Positions 55,443 to 64,000 of a stretch of DNA of 64,000 nt are shown piece by piece. The DNA is from Peronospora farinosa (lineage: Eukaryota; Oomycota; Peronosporomycetes; Peronosporales; Peronosporaceae), in contig CANTFK010000189.1 in the NCBI GenBank assembly GCA_947646735.1, positions 62,001-126,000 on the forward strand, given 5' to 3'. The notes below the pieces were generated by a model that saw only the letters and a program-made list of their open reading frames with translations, was not told where the DNA came from and ran no database searches. Numbering within the stretch: the first letter of the stretch is position 1; the number at the start of each line of letters is the position of its first letter. Both the position numbers and the translations under genes were made by a program.

Positions 55443-57319
55443 TCGTGCGTGATGACACATTTTTTGTCGCCAACAGATAAACTCGTACGTTTTTGGGCTG
55501 ATACAAGAACGAAAGGTGAAGCGGGTTTCTCGTCCGTATAACTTTCTTCGTGCAAATGGTCAGGTTCATCTGCGTCCGTCACCACAACCTACTTACTAAC
55601 GTCTCACGACGAAGACGAAGCCGTCGACACCTCCCGTCTGTCAGAACCAGAAAATCTTTCTTGACATATGAATCCATATACATAGGCAGGTACAACGCAC
55701 AAAAGCTGCTTCGTTTCGAAAAGACGTTGCAGATATTGATAGGAGAACGAGAAATTGCATGAGGAGCAAAACGGTTATCTTGGATCGAAATTCCGGACAT
55801 GCCACAAAACTTGCATCTCAAGTCAAAGTGCCGCCAAGAGCTCTCTCGGCAATAACAGATTTACTAAGACACAAAAGACTGCGCTAGAGCAGCACGGAGT
55901 CTCGTGGATCTTCGAAGCGCTTATTCTGTACTTCTACCTTCCTGAAGTAAACAACAAGCTGTCACCACTCCGATGCCCCGCAAGACTATAGACAAAACCT
56001 GTAGGAAACTTCCCGTGTCGCCTGTCAGTTTAAGAAGACATCGTGCTCGGGTCGTTTCAAGGTTCAGTTTTCTGAGCTGAGGTCGGACCACAAAAGTTCA
56101 GCTTGGCAAAGTGCAATTAACGTTGCGTATTACATACGAAAACAAACCAACAACAAGTCATCTTGTCATTGTTCATAGCGTCACTTCATCCTAGGAATAG
56201 CTACAGGAAGCTTAATGAATTAATGATGGCACGGCAACCACATCAGCACTGATTGCGTCCAGTGCGAAGGCATTTCAAATTCGAGAATTGGTTGAAGCTG
56301 CTGCGTATATGCGCCCATGAGAAATGAGATATCGGGTCAGGAAGAGGCATTTGTCGAAACTTGAAGAAAAGGACTTTAACGGCTTGCGCGGTCACGTACG
56401 ACGACTTTTTCAAGGAGGTCAGCTTGCACATTCCAAGCACAAACTTAGTAACGGCTACCTACAGGAACTTCGAATTGCTTCACAATAAGTGGTCACGACT
56501 GACCAAAACGATGGCGAGCGAGGCAGCTACGATCCTCTACAAACTAGCATTCAATTGCTAGACGCAGGGAAGAGCATCCTGTTCCAGTCTCCTGTTCATA
56601 CGAACATGATGGTTCTCCACTTTTTTACCCGTATGTGCTAACAACGAAGCCATTCCTGGCACAAAGCAACTTCTTTACTTGCGACTTTTGTGACCGGCCT
56701 ATCATTAGGTTGACACCTTCTTCGTTTTTCACTGGAAACATGACACACACTTTGCAACTTGCCCCTAGACAACACTCCAGTATCATGGTGTTTGCTAATT
56801 CGCCCCTAGTATCGTTTTCGCGTCTCTTGTCTCAACGACCCAGGTTACCGTTGACTTGATATACATGTACGTGCACGTACAGTACGTGAAGCTGTACGAT
56901 TCAACGGTCGGAGTGGTACTATAACTTCAAGTTCAGTTTCGTGCCTCTTCGCGCACAATACTAAAGACAAATAGCGCACCAGTCGCGACCAAGTAGTCTG
57001 GTCCGCCCTGCCAACAGCGACCTGGACTGACCTCTACTTACAAGAGAAAAACGGTCTACGAAAGCGCGTAAGAAACTGCTTCCGCTGATAGGGAGGAAGA
57101 AACCAAGCGATACATGTCGATATACATACACCGAGCATGCTCCTGACTAGAAGGGTTGACACTGATTGTAACATTTTATCGGTCGAGGCATCCGTTTGCT
57201 TTGTCTGTTGTGGTCGGGACTGCATATTAGTTTTTGGAGCGGCACGGTTGCTACAGTGCTGACCTTATGACACCACGAGGCCAGGCGATAACAAAAAGGA
57301 CGCCAGCAACGGATAACGC
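55443..57319. other. Intergenic, relics only
   Basis: About 1.9 kb without an intact gene. Short frames on both strands (55585-55400 and 55821-55579 on minus; 56361-56561 on plus) have protein-like composition but stops and frameshifts; I could not assign a family. Confidence 0.4.
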
Positions 57320-58243
57320 ATGTCAAGTGGAATATTCCATGTCAAGCAACGCCTTTCGGGTCCCTTCGCCACCAAACAGTTAATCAACCCAGCACACAAA
57401 ATGCTCTCGGTGATCTCACGTCCACTGCTCAGAAATCCCACATCTCAATTTTTCCACTCTACCACAGGAGTACAACGATCCCCTCCCTATATCGCCATAA
57501 TGATGTCCTTCCGCACATTCCTCCCGCTTTCCCAGCAAAGCTTCATCGAGATGCCACAGCTGCTTGGCCTCAAACCAAAATTGCAATCAAAGCCGGTCAA
57601 CAAGTGCTCTCTTGATTTCATCCTGTCAAACGACAAGGTCATCGCGAAGCCAGTGTTGTTGCCTTCGTTCCCATGGACTTCGCCGCAGCGAGGATCATCA
57701 AACAAGACATTTGCTCCAGTAGTGGCACCTCCCTCTGGTCAATGCAAAATCGCAAAACGCCGCCGGCTCCAGAATATCAGTGTGTCCAATGGTAGCTCGA
57801 AAGTATCAGGCAAGGCTGGAATAGCGCTCGCAAATGGCACGGTCGTCAAAAAAGGCAGCAAGTACTGCATAGTTGAGGGCTGCACAAGTCGAGCCAAACA
57901 TGCACGTCGCTGCTGGCGCCACGGTGGCTCGGTCAAGTGCAAGGTCCCGGACTGCGCCAACCGCGCCAAGACCAAAGGTGTCTGCTGGTCCCATGGCGGT
58001 GGTACACTCTGCGCCTCCCTTGGCTGCACAACTATCTCCGTTTCCAACGGTGTTTGCTGGGCCCACGGTGGTGGCAAGCGCTGCGCCATGGAGGGCTGTG
58101 CACGTCCGGCCTACGAACGTACCGACCACCTGTGCACGATGCATTTCGAAGAGAAGCAGTACATTGCACAGGTGCACAACGACATCAACATTACTCAGTA
58201 CCACCAGCACAATGCTAATACTCAAGAGACCTTCATGTATTGA
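57320..58243 (+). CDS. CxxHGG zinc-repeat protein (WRKY19-like of oomycetes)
   Basis: 307 residues in one exon. The N-terminal 180 residues are Ser/Pro/Lys-rich and probably disordered. From about 182 there are four tandem repeats of about 23 residues of the form C-x4-C-x6-7-C-W-x-H-G-G: YCIVEGC..CWRHGG, CKVPDC..CWSHGG, CASLGC..CWAHGG, and a last degenerate one, CAMEGC..LCTMHF. Such repeats are numerous in oomycetes and are usually annotated as WRKY19-like by likeness to an N-terminal part of plant WRKY19; no WRKY DNA-binding domain is present here. The ATG at 57320 gives the longest frame; in-frame ATGs at 57401 and 57500 are alternatives. Function is unknown, perhaps nucleic-acid or protein binding. 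Confidence 0.87.
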   Translation: MSSGIFHVKQRLSGPFATKQLINPAHKMLSVISRPLLRNPTSQFFHSTTGVQRSPPYIAIMMSFRTFLPLSQQSFIEMPQLLGLKPKLQSKPVNKCSLDFILSNDKVIAKPVLLPSFPWTSPQRGSSNKTFAPVVAPPSGQCKIAKRRRLQNISVSNGSSKVSGKAGIALANGTVVKKGSKYCIVEGCTSRAKHARRCWRHGGSVKCKVPDCANRAKTKGVCWSHGGGTLCASLGCTTISVSNGVCWAHGGGKRCAMEGCARPAYERTDHLCTMHFEEKQYIAQVHNDINITQYHQHNANTQETFMY

Positions 58244-58651
58244 AGGACTTTATTTTGAGGCAGATTAAGTTGCTACTGCCAATTCAGAACTTGCTACGAC
58301 GCTAGCACCTGCAATACTTCGCAACACACATACATACACATTAGAAACCCCGACACGTAATTGTCAACGTTAGAATATATATCAATGCAATTCACATATG
58401 GTTTAATGAAGTACTTGAACAAACGTAAGAAAGAGAGAGTAACGCTTCATTCACTCTACAGCCCTGCATTCAAGTACTCCAAGTATAACCTTACCAAGGG
58501 CTTCTTCTTGATTGAGGTCACATTCGTACTATTTCGCTTTACTGCTTCGTCAAAATAAGCCAATGCTCGCGTTGTTCATCCTCCATGGCGATCTAGAATC
58601 CAAGTCTTAGTGAAAGCTGGAGTATATAGTCTGCGCAAATAACCGCTATTT
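58244..58651. other. Convergent intergenic
   Basis: 408 bp between the stops of the zinc-repeat gene and the GT61 gene; a 65-codon frame at 58361-58558 is not recognised. Confidence 0.4.
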
Positions 58652-60334
58652 TTACGATGCTTCTCCGCGTAACAATGCTTGTTGCTCGTTAAAAGCGCCA
58701 TAGGCTTTTTGGAATAACGGGTGGAAGAAAGCCATCCACTCGTCGTACGGGATGACCTTATTCACATCGTTTAGGTCGTCTTTGTTAAAAATAATGTCCT
58801 GACCACCGCGAAATTGGTGCCAGTCGCAACCCATGAACTGACACATATTTCGGTAACCCCAACGTTTCTTCGGCTTCGGGAAAATCTCCACCACTGTAGT
58901 CATCGGACGTGTCCAAATTACATTCGCGAGACCAGCACCGTGCATGCTAATGATCATGTCGCTCTCGATGGTATTTTTTATCTGTTCGTGTAGCGTTAAG
59001 TTTACGTAGTCGATCGAGCGAAACCCCGCGTTTAGATCCTTGTACTCAGCCTGCATGCTCGCGATTACCTCATCCTCATTTTCCCAGACGCGGTGCATGA
59101 TACGTCCCCCATATGGCCGACGACTAATTACCGTCACCATTAGTGACCGGATCTTAGTAACGCCAAGCTCGCGTTCAATATCCGGTGTTATATTAAGGGC
59201 TTGAAGAGACTCGGCACGAAATGTCTTGATCAGTTCCGACTCATGACACGGTTCATGATCAGTCAAATGTTGCATCATAGGACCCGTATTCTCATAAGGT
59301 GCAAGTAACACGCTGCCACGGAAGTGCACGCGTTTACCCATTAACGTCGCTCCGTCAACAATCTCATGGTTTGGCCCTAGCAAAGCCTTGTGCAATGTAT
59401 CTATCGGTGTAGGATAGCCAGCATCCAAATGAATGACACGGGTCTTGGTAATATCCCAATTCAGTGCCTTGAACATAATCCACACGTTAAACGCAGCCGC
59501 AATCTGAAAAAAAGGGTTATGGTCGTCTCTACGTGCTATGAGCACCACGGGGTCTTCAAACACCACTGTCTCGTTATAATCTGGTCCTTTTCTTGGATAT
59601 TTGACAAAATCCCACTCCGATCGTCTCGTATTTGGAGAACAAATGGTCGCCATTGGATATGAATTTTGCGGTAGCGACACTAACCTTTGATACCAAATCT
59701 GTTGTATGCTACCTTCTTGAGATCCTAGACGGTTACTATAATATTCAGCAAGTTCATCACATACACAATTAATCAATCTCAGATTAAAGACAAATCTCGG
59801 ATCATGACGTCCTCCGTCATGTGCCATAGTTTTAATAGGACGATAGATGGCTACACCCACAAAATCCAACATTAAGTTTTGAAATATCGCCGTTTCAATT
59901 CCTCCCTCAACTTGATAAAGCGACACTTTTGTTGCCTTCTTTATACTTACTGGACCCTCTTTTGCACGATCCCACCCTCCCTCCATGCAGAAATTATTGG
60001 CTGCTTGGCGTATGGCTGAAAAAATTCCCATATCTCGAGAAGTAAAGCACATTTGCTGAATCTTTTTATCTTTATAGACATAGGGCGTTTCAATACGTTT
60101 TACACGGTTGTTCTTTAGTTGTGTTACTGTCGATTCCATCGCGTTTAAAGAAATGATACTCGATATTTCCGCGATCCGAAGGATTGTCGTAAGTGCGCCG
60201 AGGAGAAGCAACACGAGCGCCAGCGTCTTCAAAAGACCCCAGCGGATTACGCAGGACGTGCTTCTACGTGTATCGTTTGTCATTATGCTTTGACTGAGGG
60301 GACGATTAATACGTAATAGGAGGTCCATACCCAA
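58652..60334 (-). CDS. GT61-family glycosyltransferase (type II membrane protein)
   Basis: 560 residues in one exon on the minus strand. A single membrane anchor lies at about residues 33-52, consistent with a Golgi/ER lumenal enzyme. The C-terminal half carries the GT61 (DUF563) signature DMIISMHGAGLANVIWTRP at about 450-470, followed by VVEIFPKP. Family members include beta-1,2-xylosyltransferase and EOGT, which transfer xylose or GlcNAc to glycoproteins; the acceptor here is unknown. The reading frame could start at M1 (60334), M3 or M18 (60283). The M1/M3 region touches a Gypsy LTR remnant that begins at about 60336, so M18 may be the original start. Confidence 0.87.
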   Translation of the reverse strand: MGMDLLLRINRPLSQSIMTNDTRRSTSCVIRWGLLKTLALVLLLLGALTTILRIAEISSIISLNAMESTVTQLKNNRVKRIETPYVYKDKKIQQMCFTSRDMGIFSAIRQAANNFCMEGGWDRAKEGPVSIKKATKVSLYQVEGGIETAIFQNLMLDFVGVAIYRPIKTMAHDGGRHDPRFVFNLRLINCVCDELAEYYSNRLGSQEGSIQQIWYQRLVSLPQNSYPMATICSPNTRRSEWDFVKYPRKGPDYNETVVFEDPVVLIARRDDHNPFFQIAAAFNVWIMFKALNWDITKTRVIHLDAGYPTPIDTLHKALLGPNHEIVDGATLMGKRVHFRGSVLLAPYENTGPMMQHLTDHEPCHESELIKTFRAESLQALNITPDIERELGVTKIRSLMVTVISRRPYGGRIMHRVWENEDEVIASMQAEYKDLNAGFRSIDYVNLTLHEQIKNTIESDMIISMHGAGLANVIWTRPMTTVVEIFPKPKKRWGYRNMCQFMGCDWHQFRGGQDIIFNKDDLNDVNKVIPYDEWMAFFHPLFQKAYGAFNEQQALLRGEAS

Positions 60335-60335
60335 T

Positions 60336-60497
60336 TATAAGCCAATAACAAATCGACCTTCATTTAAGATCACATTCGCCCTTAAAGCGAATTAACCAAA
60401 AATAATATAATAACAGAGATATATTTACGAATTAATTTAATGCGCTTCCTTAACGCCTTTTTAGTGTAAGACGGTAACGGGCACTTATCCCATTACA
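60336..60497 (+). repeat. Truncated 5' LTR of Gypsy C
   Basis: The last 160 bp of an LTR: GCTTCCTTAACGCCTTTTTAGTGTAAGACGG...CCCATTACA, as in the solo LTR at 18790-19101. It is followed by CCTGGTAGCAATTCG. Its broken end lies within a few bases of the GT61 start codon. Confidence 0.7.
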
Positions 60498-60566
60498 CCT
60501 GGTAGCAATTCGTAGTCCTTCCGATGGCCCTAATTGAGACAAACATGGACGAACCTTCGATTGCTC

Positions 60567-61380
60567 CATGGAGCATTCTGACTTCCCACATCTCACCTCG
60601 GTGGAGTGGCAGGCACTACACCGCTTCGCGGCGGTGTCTTGTGAATATATCGTGACATCGCTGCTGAGCACAAAGATGTCCGATATTCAGCGTGACGCCA
60701 TTAAAAGAATTTATGGTGCGCAAGCTCGCCGAAGCGAATCGACGAGTATTGACTCCCTCGCGTACTTCGCATCATGACGCTATCAAGATGTAGACGTCAA
60801 CATAATCCGGTGACGGTCCATATCGTCTCCCTAGTTTGTGAAATTGACTTTGAGACAGCGTCAAGATTGATTGACGCTCCGACAGCCAAGGTTATTTCCT
60901 GCTGTCTCGTCTTTAGTTGGCAAAACCATGGAATGGACTCTCGCTTGCGTGCAGACTTCTTCTCACTCAGATAGGGCAGGCTGTCGATGCGTGACTACGT
61001 GCAGAAGAAACGAAACCTTGCTTCGTGCATTATCACGCAGACAATTGACATTACCTCAAAAGTCCATGTGTTGCTTTTTAGTATACAGGAGGGCATGGCG
61101 CGTTATTTCCTCACACGTACTGAGTCAAAGTCCCTCGAGAAGGCATTTGCCCTCGTCTTTCGTGAAGATTACATTATTGCGTCGTCATACTTGCACGCAG
61201 CTTCACAACATCTGCAAACGTCTGGCCCAGAGGCAATTGAACCCGACGAAAAGGATCCCCTCGTCCCACGGCATATCATTAGTCCGCTACATTCGCAATC
61301 CTAACACCTTAAAGTGTTTTCGTTGCGGCAAGACAGGCCATCGTGCGGCTGCCTGTCGAGCACCAGCGCCGGTGACTATG
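60567..61380 (+). pseudogene. Gypsy C gag
   Basis: SVEWQALHRFAAVSCEYIV matches the gag start of family A. REDYIIASSYLHA and an intact knuckle CFRCGKTGHRAAACRAP (about 61316-61366) follow in different frames. Confidence 0.75.
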
Positions 61381-61604
61381 AACACGGCTATCTCACGAGG
61401 AGATACTGTGTCTTCGGTGGACCCGCCAGCATTGAGCGATTCCAGTAGGAACGAGCACCCTACTGGTAGGAATGGAGCACCGAATACTCAAGTGGCAGAT
61501 CGGTCTCCTAGGCTCACAGTGATTCGCACTCACTTCAATGTTACCACCATGTGCGACATTTCGAAGCTAATTATTATCAGTCTGATCTTTGCTAAAATGA
61601 AGTG

Positions 61605-62254
61605 ACCACTCCCAGCGTTGTTTGATTCAGGCGCATCCAACAACTATTTCGTGAATCCTGTTTTTCCCTTATCCCGTCTAGTATCACGGTTTGAGATGCC
61701 ACATGCAACGTTATTGCAAACTTGCTGACGGACCACTCGAGTGCATGCACACTAATAGACTCTATGCTACTGCATTTAAGTGCATATTCGGTTCCGAAGA
61801 GAATTTTTTGGGGTGCTTTATTGGGAATGGAGGCCTTTAAACGGATCCCGCTAAGGTCAAGGCCATATTCGATTGTCCTGTTCCATAGTCTCAGAAGGAC
61901 TTGCGTAAATGGCTTGGCCTTGCTAATTACTTGCATAAGTAAAGAAAAAGTTACGCTAAATTGGCTCAGCCATTATCCAGACTCCTTCAAAAGGATTTTA
62001 AATGCTGTTGACATGCCGAACACGAGGACGCTTTTCATGCGGTTAAAGCAACCCGTTTATATACTCCTACTTTTAACTTTACCACATCCTAAACTACCGT
62101 TTAGCGTCGTATGTGACGCGTCAGATTTTGCTGCTGGCAAATTCCTATTAGAAAAGATGATGAAGGTGGTGATACGTCTGCAGACGCTGGAAACTCGGTT
62201 GAAGAAACATCTGGACGTTTGTATATGAATTTTACGGTCTGCGTTAAATTCCAT
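61605..62254 (+). pseudogene. Gypsy C protease start and RT/RNase H fragment
   Basis: LFDSGASNNYFVNPV at about 61618-61665 is the protease active site. From 61735 [46 protein letters not shown] and [13 protein letters not shown] belong to late RT and RNase H. The protease-to-RT junction is an internal deletion. Confidence 0.8.
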
Positions 62255-62909
62255 CTTCCTTTACATAATTGCCTCCGTTTGGATCCAGGAGGGTTGCCGG
62301 ACATCGGCGACATAAAAATCTGACAATAATCAGAAGTGAATCACCATTGGCATTTGACCGTGCAAGCAGCGCAGGAGGGCTGGAACGTTGGGCTCCCAAT
62401 GGGGGATCCGGATCTTCATTTCAGCCAGTAGGGCGACCTGCACATACTTGTCCGACCGGGTTTTTGATGAGCGGCGGTACAACACACTCATGATCGGCGT
62501 CCAATACATGCACCGATATCGTCGCTAACACGCTGCACTCAGCCTTGCGATACCCTAATCTTCGACAACGAAGGCAAACCATCTGACGCCCTGTATGAGC
62601 GTCACCGTTATAGCGAGTGACATGTCGTCGGTCACCTAACGACTCAATTACGTTGATTTTCATAAGCTCCGGACTAGAAGGCCAGGGAAAGATGACGAAC
62701 GAGGGTTTGGAATTCCTTAAAGGCCTCAGAGCGGGCAATTGCAAATGCCTACTACAATGTGGCAGGCCACGCGCGCTCGAGCAATAAGCGGGTATGCCCC
62801 TCACGCATACCATCCACAAAGACATTAACCTGCATGTACATGTCCATAGGATGAGTGGTAATACACGATGGCAGATGTCTGTCCATCTACACGTAGTCGT
62901 GCATCGCCA

Positions 62910-63475
62910 TTATACCCTGTCGCATAGAGAGGAATCTTGATCGCACCAATTTCTCCTCTTTCTGTGGCTCGAAGGCAAGACGAAGATCTTCCTGGATGCC
63001 ATCCAGGGTAGGGAACGCGTGCTCGTCCACAACAAGCTTACCAAGGTACCATTCTTGGCTTGTCCATTAAGGCAGGTAAGGATGAAGCTGATCGTTGCTT
63101 GTGGTGCCTCGGGATGCCTCGAGGTGATTGCGATATCAACTTCTCGAAACCACCGATTCAGCGACAACCGGTCCTTGCCTTCTCCAGAGTAGGAGGAGGT
63201 TTCCATCTTCACGGTCTCATTACGTGAAGGGCGCGAGGGAGTTAAATTTCACCGGTTGGATTCGGCGAGCTCGCGTGCCATAAACTCATGTATGGCGAGA
63301 CGTTGCGCATGAGGGGTCGCTGATCTCATCAGTGACGCGACGAATGCCTCTCCCGATATCGCCGCGAGGCGATTAAGGGCATTTCTCTCAGAATCAGTGA
63401 GATGGGGGAAGGTCGCGTGCTCTAGAAATAAATTATAGCGTCAAAGTAAGACAATTCGCTCAACTAGGGCATAGG
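62910..63475 (-). pseudogene. Gypsy A3 gag capsid part
   Basis: Shows [20 protein letters not shown] and REVDIAITSRHPEAPQATIS, with stops up- and downstream. More diverged from A2 than A1 is. Confidence 0.8.
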
Positions 63476-63499
63476 TAGGACTACTAAGTGCTACCAGGT

Positions 63500-63836
63500 G
63501 TAACGGGATTAGAACGTACCGTCACTAGCTCACACATGAGCTTGAGGAAGATTCAAGCCCAAGTATTAGGTGTTAAGTATATTTATCTCTGAATTTTAAG
63601 TTTTTGTTTTAGTTCGTACTATATAGGATTCTTTAGTCGTAATATATACGACAGTATTCCCGCCTTTAGGAAACCAAACATTTCAGGCTTATTATCATTG
63701 GCCCATATTGGGTCTTAAGCCCCAATACTAAACCAATAATACAGACCATGGTGTGCCCGCTATTCGGGCACACACCTGCCTACAAATATAATTGTTTATT
63801 TCTGTTAATGCTGTATGTGCAATGTGGAACATTACA
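63500..63836 (-). repeat. 5' LTR of Gypsy A3
   Basis: 337 bp, TGTAATGTTCC...CCCGTTACA on the minus strand. Confidence 0.85.
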
Positions 63837-64000
63837 CTTTAAAGGATAAAGGCACCCGACACGAGATCGACCTTGTTCCAGGTACAAAATCTTGGGTCAT
63901 GAAGCAGTGGCCACTGCTTCGGGTACAGGTCGAGGCGATCGACAAGTTCTTTGCCGATCGCCTAGATGCAAGTCATGTGAGGGAGTCAACTTCACCTAAC
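63837..64000 (+). pseudogene. Gypsy reverse transcriptase fragment (family E-like), runs off the window
   Basis: [20 protein letters not shown] and VQVEAIDKFFADRLDASHVR match the RT of the element at 4257-7575 (MKQWPL, DRLDASHVREST). Gypsy A3 probably inserted into it or recombined with it. Confidence 0.8.

Larger units (their letters stand above)
60498..62254 (+). mobile_element. Decayed Ty3/Gypsy internal region, family C
   Basis: Gag, knuckle, protease start and then RT connection and thumb-region sequence, with most of RT missing between about 61720 and 61735. Many stops. It ends at about 62254, where minus-strand Gypsy A sequence begins. Confidence 0.8.
62255..63836 (-). mobile_element. 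Gypsy family A fragment A3 (5' part)
   Basis: Minus-strand LTR (63500-63836), leader, gag and the beginning of protease. The knuckle reads CLRCRRLGYRKAEC (His changed to Tyr) and the protease active site reads LLDPNGGN instead of DSGA. Truncated at 62255 against Gypsy C; its LTR side abuts RT sequence of a family E-like element. Confidence 0.85.

Noticed and set aside
57739..58225. Long frames on both strands opposite the CxxHGG gene
   Set aside because: Caused by repeated codons of the zinc repeats; the plus frame at 57320 has the structured Cys/His pattern.

Overview
The window looks like a repeat-rich oomycete chromosome (Phytophthora or downy-mildew type). The evidence is a FYVE-like/START-like protein, a protein with C-W-x-H-G-G zinc repeats of the kind oomycete annotations call WRKY19-like, short GT-AG introns of about 70-125 bp, and abundant chromodomain-bearing Ty3/Gypsy elements with hAT transposons. 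There are no bacterial operons, tRNA, rRNA or CRISPR arrays that I can see. No database search was run; family names rest on motifs read by eye.

Only five host genes look intact: a FYVE-like/START-like protein (59-2056, +), an isoprenylcysteine carboxyl methyltransferase with two introns (23189-24102, +), a convergent AIRIM/C1orf109-like protein with one intron (24340-25101, -), a CxxHGG zinc-repeat protein (57320-58243, +) and a GT61-type glycosyltransferase (58652-60334, -). A decayed copy of the FYVE gene lies at about 28050-28692.

The rest is nested mobile DNA. 3.8-7.6 kb: decayed Gypsy (family E LTR). 7.6-17.15 kb: a hAT transposon split by a Gypsy family A element (copy A1, minus strand); a later 1.55-kb inversion (15024-16576) has breakpoints inside both. 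17.2-22.9 kb: LTR fragments and a 3'-truncated Gypsy family B (minus). 26.1-27.2 kb: second hAT. 28.7-38.05 kb: a near-perfect giant palindrome, two 4084-bp arms around a 1187-bp spacer, whose outer ends are exactly the ends of family B LTRs. 38.76-55.44 kb: Gypsy family D bounded by its LTRs, interrupted by minisatellite and AT-rich DNA, into which a full-length Gypsy A (copy A2, 43982-51621, 5-bp target duplication GATAC) inserted. 60.3-64 kb: Gypsy C remnant joined to a Gypsy A fragment (A3), which abuts RT of a family E-like element.

The most notable observations are: (1) long open reading frames on the antisense strand between pol and the 3' LTR in two different Gypsy families (A and D), in family A seen in two independent insertions and carrying a Cys/His cluster and an RS-rich tail; (2) copies A1 and A2 share an RT active-site change (YFDD to YFDG) and a shared run of stop codons, yet each has its own target duplication, which implies mobilisation in trans; (3) the giant LTR-bounded palindrome; (4) the reciprocal hAT/Gypsy inversion.
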